Source of the DNA: an uncultured Clostridia bacterium
GTDB lineage: Bacteria > Bacillota > Clostridia > UBA1381
NCBI GenBank assembly: GCA_934462715.1
Contig: CAKSIJ010000002.1
Span: 177,174-241,173 of the forward strand
Length of the DNA stretch: 64,000 bases
Reading direction: 5' to 3'
Under the pieces are notes generated by a model. The model was given only the letters and a program-made list of their open reading frames with translations, made no database searches and was not told the origin of the DNA. A program made the position numbers and the translations under genes. This document shows, in pieces, positions 7,554-14,748 of this stretch; the stretch's first letter is position 1; each line of letters opens with the position of its first letter.

Positions 7554-8281
7554 ATTATTTCCTCCATTTCTAAGATTGGACCATCCTTGCATATTCTTTT
7601 ATTGCCGTATTTTGTCTTGCAGCTGCAGCCCATACACGCTCCGAAGCCGCAGCCCATGCGTTCCTCAAAGCTAAGTTCACCCAAGGTTTTTGAAGCGTTG
7701 TATATTGCTTTAAGCATCGGCTCGGGGCCGCAGGTGTAGAAAAATGTGTAATCTATATTCTTCAGTGCGTCGGTTACAAATCCTTTTGTTCCAACGCTTC
7801 CGTCAACGGTTGTTATATAAACCTCTGCGCCGATTTTCTTAAATTCATCGGCATAGAAAACCTCGTCACTGCCGTTGAAGCCGAGAATTGCGCTGACGGT
7901 TTTTCCTTGCGCTATCAGCTCCTTTGCAAGCTTGTACATAGGCGGAATCCCGGCACTGCCGCCGATTACAACAGGCTCTGTTCCGCTTTTTTGAGTATCA
8001 AAGCCGTTTCCCAAACCGGTCAGAATATCAAGCTTTTCTCCCTCTTTCATTCCGGACATTTTTTCTGTCCCTTTTCCTACGGTTTTGTAAATTATCGTTA
8101 TGCTGTTTTCATCATAATCGCATACCGAAATCGGACGTCTTAAGAAAAAGCCGTCAAGCTTTATATTCAAAAACTGCCCGGGTGCGCTAAATGCCGAGGT
8201 ATCGCCCGAAAGCTTCATTTCGTATGTGTTTTTTGCAAGCATCCTGTTGCTTTTTATTTCATATATTCCCTGTTTTAACAT
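7547..8281 (-). CDS. pyrK: Dihydroorotate dehydrogenase B electron transfer subunit
   Basis: A 244-residue FAD and [2Fe-2S] protein of the ferredoxin-reductase family that passes electrons from PyrD to NAD+. RRPISVCD is the FAD-binding segment and GGSAGIPPMY the nucleotide-binding turn. The cluster cysteines are in CGFGACMGCSC plus the later ICKDGPIL. It overlaps pyrD, as expected for a heterotetramer made in equal amounts. Confidence 0.96.
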   Translation of the reverse strand: MLKQGIYEIKSNRMLAKNTYEMKLSGDTSAFSAPGQFLNIKLDGFFLRRPISVCDYDENSITIIYKTVGKGTEKMSGMKEGEKLDILTGLGNGFDTQKSGTEPVVIGGSAGIPPMYKLAKELIAQGKTVSAILGFNGSDEVFYADEFKKIGAEVYITTVDGSVGTKGFVTDALKNIDYTFFYTCGPEPMLKAIYNASKTLGELSFEERMGCGFGACMGCSCKTKYGNKRICKDGPILEMEEIIW

Positions 8282-8296
8282 TTTAAAGCCTTTCTG

Positions 8297-9568
8297 TTAC
8301 ATATCGTAGTTTTTGTGTCCCTTGTATGCTATCATGCCGTTTGCAGCGGTTATTTTGTTTACCCCGAATAGTCTTTCGCCGTCAAAGGGCGTTGCTTTTC
8401 CCTTTGACATGAATTTATCGGTATCAACAACAAAGCTTTCGTTCAAATCAAAGACCGTAATATCCGCCGCCGCTCCCTCTTTTATACCGTATTTGACTCC
8501 GAATCTTTTGCCCGGATTTATACTCATCAGCTCAACAAGCTTTTCAAGTGTAATCGTTCCGGTTTTTACAAGCTTTGTGTAAATCACCGAAAAGGCCGTT
8601 TCCAGTCCGACTACCCCCATCAGGCTGTCTTTTAAACCCTTTGATTTTTCCTCAGCGCTGTGCGGTGCGTGGTCGGTTGCAATCATGTCGATTGTTCCGT
8701 CCTTTATTCCGTCAAGCAAAGCCTTTCTGTCGTCATTTGATCTCAGCGGAGGATTCATTTTGAATCTGCCGTTTTCCTGCAAATCCTCATCGCACAGAAC
8801 CAGATAATGCGGTCCGGTTTCACAGGTCACGTCTACTCCGTCCGCCTTTGCTTTCCTTATCGCCTCAACACTCTCCTTTGTCGAAACGTGGCACACATGA
8901 TATTTGCACCCCGTTTCTTTTGCAAGCTTTAAATCCCTTATAATCTGCGCATACTCGCTCTCGGAGCAGATACCCTTGTGTCCGTGCGCCTTTGCATATT
9001 CTCCGTCATGAATGTAACCGCCCTTTAAAAGTTCATTAACCTCACAATGCGCCGCAATTATCTTATCATGCTTTTTTGCAAGTTCCATTGCTTTTTTCAT
9101 CATTTCTTCGCTTTGAACTCCCCTGCCGTCATCGGAAAATGCTTTGACGTATCTGCTTAATTCCTCAATATCGGAAAGCTTTTCTCCCTTTTCGCCTGCC
9201 GTTATGGCGGCATACGGATAAACCGCTATACACGCGTCCTTTTCGATAATATCAGTCTGCACCTTAAGATTTTCAACACTGTCCGGTACCGGGTTCAGAT
9301 TCGGCATTGAAAATACCGTGGTATATCCCCCGTGCGCCGCCGCAAGCGTTCCGGTTTTAATCGTTTCCTTATATGAAAATCCCGGCTCTCGCAGATGAAC
9401 ATGAACATCTGTAAAGCCGGGCAAAATAACACAGCCGGAAAAATCAAAAACTCTGTCAATATTATCAAAAGCCGTACCGAAAGAAATTTTTCCGTCAATA
9501 ACGGATATATCCTTTTTTTCAAAACCATGCTCTGTATAAACCGCTGCATTTTTAAGCATAAAATTCAT
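8297..9568 (-). CDS. pyrC: Dihydroorotase
   Basis: A 423-residue class I amidohydrolase that cyclises carbamoyl aspartate to dihydroorotate. Metal-binding DVHVHLREPG lies at about residues 54-63, with further metal histidines in AAHCE and CHVST and the catalytic Asp in IATDHAPH. It is the first gene of the pyr operon. The ATG at 9568 has AAAGGA 10 bases upstream. The leader before it folds into a terminator/antiterminator pair (see 9601-9700). Confidence 0.96.
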   Translation of the reverse strand: MNFMLKNAAVYTEHGFEKKDISVIDGKISFGTAFDNIDRVFDFSGCVILPGFTDVHVHLREPGFSYKETIKTGTLAAAHGGYTTVFSMPNLNPVPDSVENLKVQTDIIEKDACIAVYPYAAITAGEKGEKLSDIEELSRYVKAFSDDGRGVQSEEMMKKAMELAKKHDKIIAAHCEVNELLKGGYIHDGEYAKAHGHKGICSESEYAQIIRDLKLAKETGCKYHVCHVSTKESVEAIRKAKADGVDVTCETGPHYLVLCDEDLQENGRFKMNPPLRSNDDRKALLDGIKDGTIDMIATDHAPHSAEEKSKGLKDSLMGVVGLETAFSVIYTKLVKTGTITLEKLVELMSINPGKRFGVKYGIKEGAAADITVFDLNESFVVDTDKFMSKGKATPFDGERLFGVNKITAANGMIAYKGHKNYDM

Positions 9569-9600
9569 GATATAACATTCCTTTCGCTTCTTTACGGCAC

Positions 9601-9700
9601 AAAAAAATCCTGCCGCCGGGCAAGATTACAGCAAAACAAGCGCACAAAAAAACTGCGCCTTTGTATTCTACATAATCTTACCGGCATCTCTGTACCGCAT
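9601..9700 (-). promoter_or_regulatory. Attenuator-like leader of the pyr operon
   Basis: On the minus strand the leader ends in a strong intrinsic terminator. A 9-bp stem (5' arm 9619-9627, 3' arm 9606-9614) with a CGGC loop runs into a T tract (9601-9607), about 33 bases before pyrC. Upstream, the segment 9673-9685 (GCCGGTAAGATTA on the minus strand) can instead pair with 9615-9628, covering the terminator's 5' arm. A third small hairpin with a U-rich loop (9640-9658) lies between them. These are mutually exclusive folds typical of transcription attenuation. No PyrR binding-loop sequence and no pyrR gene are seen here, so the signal is unknown. Confidence 0.75.
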
Positions 9701-9718
9701 TAAAGATTCATTATCATT

Positions 9719-9747
9719 ATTGTATCATAGTTTTTTTGTAAAGTCAA
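9719..9747 (-). promoter_or_regulatory. Promoter of the pyr operon
   Basis: Minus-strand TTGACT (9742-9747), 17-base spacer, TACAAT (9719-9724). This is a near-consensus housekeeping promoter. Transcription should start about 145 bases before pyrC, leaving room for the attenuator leader. Confidence 0.8.
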
Positions 9748-9839
9748 GTGCTAAAATTAAATATTTATCGCTTGTATCAAAATAATTTTCATTCGCCTTG
9801 ATTGCTCCGGTATCACTGCTTCATAATCGGCTGTAAATA

Positions 9840-9863
9840 AAGGGCAGATTTTGCTCTGCCCTT
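9840..9863 (-). terminator. Intrinsic terminator of the GH28-like gene
   Basis: A stem of 8-9 bp (AAGGGCAG at 9840-9847 with CTGCCCTT at 9856-9863, small A/T loop) lies about 20 bases past the stop codon of the beta-helix gene and is followed on the minus strand by ATTTA. It separates that gene from the pyr promoter. The rest of 9748-9884 holds no other recognisable feature. Confidence 0.75.
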
Positions 9864-9884
9864 TACCCTTAATATTCGCTTTTA

Positions 9885-11174
9885 TTAAAAATTTCTTACT
9901 ATCGGCTCTGCACCGAGCGTTGTCAGATTGCTGATTTGAGTATTTTTTAATGCGTCCTCTCTTTGTATCTGCACAGCACAGCAATTTTTTCTGCGGTTGA
10001 TTATATTGCATATAACCGAATCCGTTACATATCCCTCCACACTCACAGCTTTCGGACGATTACATATAACATTTGAAATCGTAACGTTTGCAATGCTGTC
10101 CGGAAGATTTTCGCCGTATATGCCACAGTCACCCAAAATTATACCGCCGAACGCTTCGATTTCATCGGGCGTGGTATCTATAACTCCGTCTATTACCACA
10201 TTCCAAATTTTTGCGCCTGCCGGAAGCAGTCTGATAAGAAAACAAAGATGCGAATAACCCTTTACATTCCGTATAATTATATCATGAATATTCCTATCCC
10301 TTGTTTTCCAGTTATTATGCATTACATGAGTCGTTCCGAGCGATCCCCCCGGGAGATACGGTACGTCATCTCTTGCTATGGCGGTAAGCGCAATCAAATC
10401 ATCGCCGGTTCTTCCGGTTATATCCGAAATTATAATGTCATGACAGCCGTTACGAACGTCTATTCCGTCCTGATTTTCCATATTGTGAAGCATACCGTCA
10501 ATTTCCTTAGACATACAAGCGTCAAAGCATATCTTTTCAACACGCCCGTTTGTACAGGCTTCAAGTGAAATTCCCCAACCGTGCGAAGTTACGATTTTCA
10601 CATTTTCAATTGAGAAAACATCGGTATTTGCAAAAAGTATTCCGATTCCTCTCCAGTCGCCGTACTGTGATTCTCCGTCTTTGCCTGCGTCCGTTCCGTA
10701 GGAATAGCCATGCTTATCGTCAAAGCTCAGCTTTCCCGATTTTTTTCTGTCCTCCGGCACCCAATATGCATATTTGCATAAATCTTCGTCGGTATATGGG
10801 CATGGCTTTGCCAGAATTTTTGTACCGTCGCCGCTTGCACGAGGGTGATCCGCACCCTCCAGCACGCAATATCCTATTCCTTTAATATGAACATTATGTA
10901 TTTTTTCCGGATTTTCTATTCCCATTCCGCAATTTGCGGTTCTGAAAAAATTATCTCTGCACTTATCGGAAAGCTTTATTTTACAGTTTTCCAAAACTAT
11001 TGTTGTGTTTTCCGGAATAAGTATTGCTCTGTCAAGAATCCACATACTTCTTTCCGGATCGTTTTCGGAAGCTCTCGGCGGTATCAAAATTATACCATCG
11101 CTGTCCTTATTATTTATTGCATTTTCTATTATTTCATTATCGTTATGTCCGTTAAAATCATTGACATTAATCAT
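9885..11174 (-). CDS. GH28-like right-handed beta-helix protein, cytoplasmic
   Basis: About 429 residues with no signal peptide. Repeats such as VHIKG, IENVKIVTSHG, IIISDITG and IIIRNVKG are rungs of a right-handed parallel beta-helix. The central segment MENQDGIDVRNGCHDI...GRTGDDLIAL recalls the Asn-x-Asp and Gly-Asp-Asp catalytic region of GH28 polygalacturonases, although the usual HG and RxK parts are not clear. It is probably an intracellular hydrolase or lyase acting on imported pectin-type or other acidic oligosaccharides; the substrate is not determined. The start at 11174 is chosen because an AAAGG site lies 10 bases before it and the longer form (11207) runs into the -10 box. It is a single-gene unit with its own promoter and terminator. 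Confidence 0.7.
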   Translation of the reverse strand: MINVNDFNGHNDNEIIENAINNKDSDGIILIPPRASENDPERSMWILDRAILIPENTTIVLENCKIKLSDKCRDNFFRTANCGMGIENPEKIHNVHIKGIGYCVLEGADHPRASGDGTKILAKPCPYTDEDLCKYAYWVPEDRKKSGKLSFDDKHGYSYGTDAGKDGESQYGDWRGIGILFANTDVFSIENVKIVTSHGWGISLEACTNGRVEKICFDACMSKEIDGMLHNMENQDGIDVRNGCHDIIISDITGRTGDDLIALTAIARDDVPYLPGGSLGTTHVMHNNWKTRDRNIHDIIIRNVKGYSHLCFLIRLLPAGAKIWNVVIDGVIDTTPDEIEAFGGIILGDCGIYGENLPDSIANVTISNVICNRPKAVSVEGYVTDSVICNIINRRKNCCAVQIQREDALKNTQISNLTTLGAEPIVRNF

Positions 11175-11197
11175 TGTATCATCGCCTTTCTCTGCAG

Positions 11198-11252
11198 ATG
11201 ATACCATAATTGTTTTGAAATGTCAATACAATTATTAACGAAAAATTTTCGT
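11198..11252 (-). promoter_or_regulatory. Promoter and palindrome before the GH28-like gene
   Basis: Minus-strand TTGACA (11221-11226), 17 bases, TATCAT (11198-11203): a strong promoter giving a short leader. Just upstream of the -35 is a perfect 7-bp inverted repeat, ACGAAAA-A-TTTTCGT (11238-11252), placed where an activator or repressor could act. Confidence 0.65.
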
Positions 11253-11735
11253 AAATTGACAGTGACATCTTCTATTCCCTGTTCTTCAAAATCTCCGTAA
11301 GCTTTATTTGTTATTTGTCAATAGATTTTTTTAGTTTCTCTGTTTTTTCACTGATAAATCCTATATATCCCGGGACAGCCGGAAGCGCAGTTAACGGCTC
11401 CTCGGCATATTTTTGCCTCAATGCATTGATGTCCGTCATACTAAAAAACCGCCCGAACTCAGTGTTCAAGCGGTTTTTAAGCATCTGTTTATTCAATACC
11501 AAATACAATTTAGCAATTTTAACTTTTCATCAAATACTAAAGTCATCATTCAATGCAGGGCTCATGCACAGCCGCCCCGATGCCTTTTACCTTTATCCGT
11601 TTTCTGCCCATACAGTTACAGAATACTCCATTAACAGCTAACATTAAAACTATAAATCAAATTTTTCCAACCACAGTAAACAGCTCTATTCAAAACCGTT
11701 TCCGCTCCGGCAAAAGCTCATAAAACCTGCCAAGC
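11253..11735. other. Intergenic stretch with no convincing gene
   Basis: It contains one terminator (11443-11478, listed separately). A minus-strand reading frame from an ATG at 11439 to 11311 (about 42 codons, MTDINALRQKYAEEP) starts within the terminator's T tract, has no ribosome site and matches nothing I recognise; it may be a gene remnant. The remaining 11480-11735 shows no frame with a start signal, no tRNA and no repeat. Confidence 0.5.
11443..11478 (-). terminator. Intrinsic terminator downstream of azlCD
   Basis: On the minus strand AAAACCGC..GAAC pairs with GTTC..GCGGTTTT around a short loop, and the 3' arm runs into a T tract. It lies about 260 bases beyond azlD, with no gene between, so it probably ends that transcript. 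Confidence 0.7.
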
Positions 11736-12068
11736 CTAAAAAACAGCCTGAACCAAAAACATATAAAGAGCCGTTCCCAATGCAATGCTCAAAAGAACGT
11801 TTCTTCTCCAAATATGTATAATAACCACCGAAAGTATCGCCGCCGCTTCGGGGATTCCTCTGCTGCTCTCAAACACCGAAACGTTTTTAAGGCAGTTGAT
11901 AACCAGAAGTCCCATCATTGCAGGCGGCAAGACTTTACTGAGATAGTCTATTATTTTAGGATATTTTTTGCCCTCTGGGAACAGTATGAAAGGCAGAAAT
12001 CTTGTAATCATAGTGGCAAGAGCCGTTACCGCAAGCGTTATTAAAGCTTGTCCCGTTGTAAGCCGCAT
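11736..12068 (-). CDS. azlD: AzlD-type branched-chain amino acid export subunit
   Basis: A 110-residue integral membrane protein with about four hydrophobic segments and the N-terminal motif ATMITRFLPFILF typical of AzlD. It forms an exporter with the larger AzlC subunit, and its gene overlaps azlC by 28 bases, which is typical for this pair. The family is linked to efflux of branched-chain amino acids and the analogue azaleucine; other small substrates are possible. Confidence 0.9.
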   Translation of the reverse strand: MRLTTGQALITLAVTALATMITRFLPFILFPEGKKYPKIIDYLSKVLPPAMMGLLVINCLKNVSVFESSRGIPEAAAILSVVIIHIWRRNVLLSIALGTALYMFLVQAVF

Positions 12069-12757
12069 AGCTGCTTCCTCCCTGTTATAAGTATCATAAT
12101 TATAAATGCCATTGCGGATAATACCAGCTTATCCTCACCGAACAGGCACAGGCACAAAAGCGACGCCGCAAGTCCGATTACAGCTGCGGCAGAGCTTATC
12201 CTATCTTTCATCTGCTCGATAAGCAGTACGACAAACAGTGCGGTCAGCGCAAAGTCCAGTCCCTCAGTATTAAAGGTTATAAATCCTCCGAAAACCGCTC
12301 CGAGAGCCGTTCCCAAAAACCAGTAAAAATAATCGAGTACCGAGATAATTCCGTAAAAATAGCTTTTTCCAACACCCTCCGGCGGTTCTGCCGAGGATAC
12401 AACCGAAAAGGTTTCATCGCAGAGCATGAAGATAAGCAGTGCCTTGATTTTTCCTATACCGTTGTATTTTTTCAGAAGCGATACTCCGTAAAACAAATGT
12501 CTTGCATTGAGCATAAGCGCAAGTATAAAAGCCTGCAGCGGATCAAAAGCCGAAACAAACAGCGGAATTGCCGCATACTGTGCGCTTCCCGCAAATACAA
12601 TCAGGCTCATTAAAATAGGCCACATTCCTCCGAAGCCCTTTGTTCTCATCAGTACTCCGTATGTCATTCCGAGTACAAGGAAGCCCGTTAATATAGGCAA
12701 TGTCAGCTTATATGACGCTAAAAATGCCTTTTTGAATTTTTCCTTTTCAGAACTCAT
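12041..12757 (-). CDS. azlC: AzlC-type branched-chain amino acid exporter subunit
   Basis: A 238-residue membrane protein with several hydrophobic helices. The AzlC motifs FAGSAQYAAIPLF, LNARHLFYG and MLCDETFSV are intact. It works with AzlD in the cytoplasmic membrane. It overlaps the upstream Dabb-domain gene by 11 bases and azlD by 28, so the three genes form one tight operon. Confidence 0.93.
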   Translation of the reverse strand: MSSEKEKFKKAFLASYKLTLPILTGFLVLGMTYGVLMRTKGFGGMWPILMSLIVFAGSAQYAAIPLFVSAFDPLQAFILALMLNARHLFYGVSLLKKYNGIGKIKALLIFMLCDETFSVVSSAEPPEGVGKSYFYGIISVLDYFYWFLGTALGAVFGGFITFNTEGLDFALTALFVVLLIEQMKDRISSAAAVIGLAASLLCLCLFGEDKLVLSAMAFIIMILITGRKQLCGLQRDKL

Positions 12758-13031
12758 AATCGACCGCTGCCCTTGTTACCGCTATACTTCTGATGAATTG
12801 TCTGACCTTTAAATGCTCCGGGTGACCGTCATATGCTTTCAAATCGTCATAGCTTTCAAACTCGCTTACCAGTGCCGCGTCGTATTCGCCGCCGTTTTCG
12901 TTAACTCCGACTTCAAGCTTTTTTATAGCATCGATTTTAGGCACAAGCGCTTCAAGTCTTTTCTTTATTTCTTTAGCATTTTCCTCTTTGTTCTCTTCTT
13001 TAATTTTCCATAAAACTATGTGCTTAATCAT
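12747..13031 (-). CDS. Dabb (stress-response A/B barrel) domain protein
   Basis: A 94-residue protein beginning MIKHIVLWKIKEE, with GGEYDAALVSEFES and AYDGHPEHLKVRQFI, the classic layout of a single dimeric alpha/beta-barrel (Dabb) domain. Members are small cytoplasmic proteins of mostly unknown activity. A GGAGG site precedes the ATG at 13031. It is translationally coupled to azlC, which is unusual enough to suggest it handles something related to the exported substrate, but no function can be assigned. Confidence 0.85.
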   Translation of the reverse strand: MIKHIVLWKIKEENKEENAKEIKKRLEALVPKIDAIKKLEVGVNENGGEYDAALVSEFESYDDLKAYDGHPEHLKVRQFIRSIAVTRAAVDYEF

Positions 13032-13144
13032 CGTTCTTTCCTCCGTTTTATATAATTTATTTCAGATAATTGCGGAACTTGCGTTCTTTAATTATTCTTT
13101 CTGACTTTCACAAAAATTATCAGTATTTTTTTAAAGTTTTCCAG

Positions 13145-13757
13145 TATGCTGCGGCAAAATATATTATTTCCGCAGCCGCAGAATTGACCGCGAAAAGGCA
13201 TACAGCAGATACAGCGAAAATAAAGCGGCCGCATTGTATCTCCCATTGCACTTAAAACGGCATTTCCGAAATTATAAACCGCCAAAGCCGACATTCCTAG
13301 AAAGCATACTTTCAGATAAAGCCGTGCGCCGTCTATCAGTTCTTCTTTTGTGTTCATTATTTTCAGAAGAATACCTGAAAATCCCAATCCGAGAATTAAG
13401 AGCAGCAAGCCTAACAAAAAGCATATAATAAGCGCTGTATGTACCGATTCTCTGACTGATGTATCTTTCCGCAAGAACATTTACTCCGTTTCCCATTCCT
13501 ATAAGAAATCCCGTAAACAGCATAACAAGAATTGTAGTCAAACCGATGGCTCCGAGTGCTTCCGCTCACGAAAATTTCCACACAACGGCAATATCGGACA
13601 TATTAAAGCACACCTGTAATAAATTTAATAAAATAAGAGGTATACTGAAGCGAAATACCCGCTTGCCAAGTGAACCCGATATCATATCCATAGTATCTAT
13701 ACACATTTTCATTTTTATAATTCTTATTACGAAATCATTATATAACATTTCCATATA
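13145..13757 (-). pseudogene. Decayed MATE-family efflux transporter
   Basis: Three pieces of one MATE protein can be read in order on the minus strand. MDMISGSLGKRVFRFSIPLILLN... (from about 13730) is the standard N terminus and is cut by a TGA near 13563. The same frame then resumes with EALGAIGLTTILVMLFTGFLIGMGNG. After GNGVNVL the coding switches frame, with a deletion, to RKDTSVRESVHTA...LSAMGDTMRPLYF. After GDTMRPLYF the similarity is lost, so roughly the last two thirds of a normal protein of about 450 residues are missing. It is a broken multidrug/Na+ antiporter gene. No transposon is seen beside it. Confidence 0.85.
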
Positions 13758-13812
13758 ACAGTCAATCAGCAAAATCTATCAAAAATCACCCCGATTCGAC
13801 AATATCCGATAG

Positions 13813-14583
13813 TCACAATTGCATATACTCACCCGGAGGAACGCCCATCATTTTTTTAAAGCTTCGGCTGAAATAGTAAACGTTCCGATAACCTGTTTTT
13901 TCCGCCACCTCGCCTATTGTATACATTCTTGTTCTCAAAAGCTCACAGGCATACTGAATTCTCAGGTGAATTATGTATGCTTTTGGAGTCATTTTGTAAG
14001 TGCCTGCAAAAATTTTCTTAAAATATGTGTGGCTGACATTGCACATTTCTGCCAGCTGTTCAACCGACAGGTTTTCTGTATAGTGTTCCGATAGGTATTC
14101 ACAGCCGGGTTTGATTATTTCCGCTTTGCTTCTCGGTACATAGCCTTTTTCGGTTTGCAGCAATTCAAGAATTTTGTATAAAGCGCTCATGGCGGCATAT
14201 TCGTATCCGGGTTTCCTTTGCTTCCATATTTTTTCGGCTTTTAGAAATTCATTCAATACTGCGGTGTAATTCTTGCAACTGACCGAAAATGCACCGCATT
14301 CTATCGGCTCGAGAGTGTCAAAATATATATCAATACAATTTCCCGGGCTGACCCTTTCGCAAATGTACTTTACCTCATTTTCGGTTTTTGGGAGAAAACG
14401 CAGCGTACCCTTTAAATCTTTGAAAATGAATTTATCAAATATGATTTTTGTTTCTCCCCCGATTTTCAGAATCAATTCATTGTGCCGAAGTTTTCCGCTG
14501 TAATCGCATATTTTCGGCGTACAGCCGCTTTCAAACGATATAATCGAACAAATTTTCAGCACAGTAATTTTTTTATCAAACAC
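13813..14583 (-). CDS. AraC-family transcription regulator
   Basis: About 256 residues. The C-terminal 100 residues form a double helix-turn-helix AraC domain (LSVEQLAEMCNVSHTYFKKIF, then IGEVAEKTGYRNVYYFSRSFKKMMGVPPGEY). The N-terminal part is probably a ligand-sensing cupin-like domain with little recognisable sequence. The start is placed at GTG 14583, which has GGCGGTGAT 6-8 bases upstream. The upstream ATG at 14616 lies inside the -10 region and cannot be the start if that promoter is used; the ATG at 14598 would be nearly leaderless. It is divergent from the glycyl radical operon, which is therefore its most likely target. Confidence 0.88.
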   Translation of the reverse strand: MFDKKITVLKICSIISFESGCTPKICDYSGKLRHNELILKIGGETKIIFDKFIFKDLKGTLRFLPKTENEVKYICERVSPGNCIDIYFDTLEPIECGAFSVSCKNYTAVLNEFLKAEKIWKQRKPGYEYAAMSALYKILELLQTEKGYVPRSKAEIIKPGCEYLSEHYTENLSVEQLAEMCNVSHTYFKKIFAGTYKMTPKAYIIHLRIQYACELLRTRMYTIGEVAEKTGYRNVYYFSRSFKKMMGVPPGEYMQL

Positions 14584-14606
14584 AAATATCACCGCCATTC
14601 GATTAA

Positions 14607-14635
14607 AGTATAACATCTCTTTTCGCCAAAGTCAA
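14607..14635 (-). promoter_or_regulatory. Promoter of the AraC-type regulator
   Basis: Minus-strand TTGACT (14630-14635), 17 bases, TATACT (14607-14612). The predicted start site near 14600 leaves a leader of under 20 bases, containing the GGCGGTGAT site for the GTG start. Confidence 0.7.
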
Positions 14636-14675
14636 GAAAACAGTTTCAAAAAGTATAAAAGTTTTAATTCCTGCA

Positions 14676-14704
14676 TTTACATTAACAAACAGATATAATA
14701 TAAT
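14676..14704 (+). promoter_or_regulatory. Promoter of the glycyl radical operon
   Basis: TTTACA (14676-14681), 17 bases, TATAAT (14699-14704), about 50 bases before the first gene. It is divergent from the regulator promoter. The 40 bases between the two -35 boxes could hold the AraC-type binding site. Confidence 0.65.
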
Positions 14705-14748
14705 ACATATTAAAGAACAACCATTTTAAAACGTTAACCTCCGAAAGG

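Noticed and set aside
9601..9720. PyrR-binding loop in the pyr leader
   Set aside because: No sequence resembling the conserved PyrR loop was found, although the terminator/antiterminator layout is similar.
11311..11439. Small minus-strand frame starting MTDINALRQKYAEEP
   Set aside because: It begins inside a terminator T tract, lacks a ribosome site and has no recognisable relatives; it is mentioned only as a possible remnant.
14725..14740. Possible catabolite repression (cre) site before the glycyl radical gene
   Set aside because: The match to the cre consensus fails at two defined positions, including the key G, so it is not distinguishable from chance.
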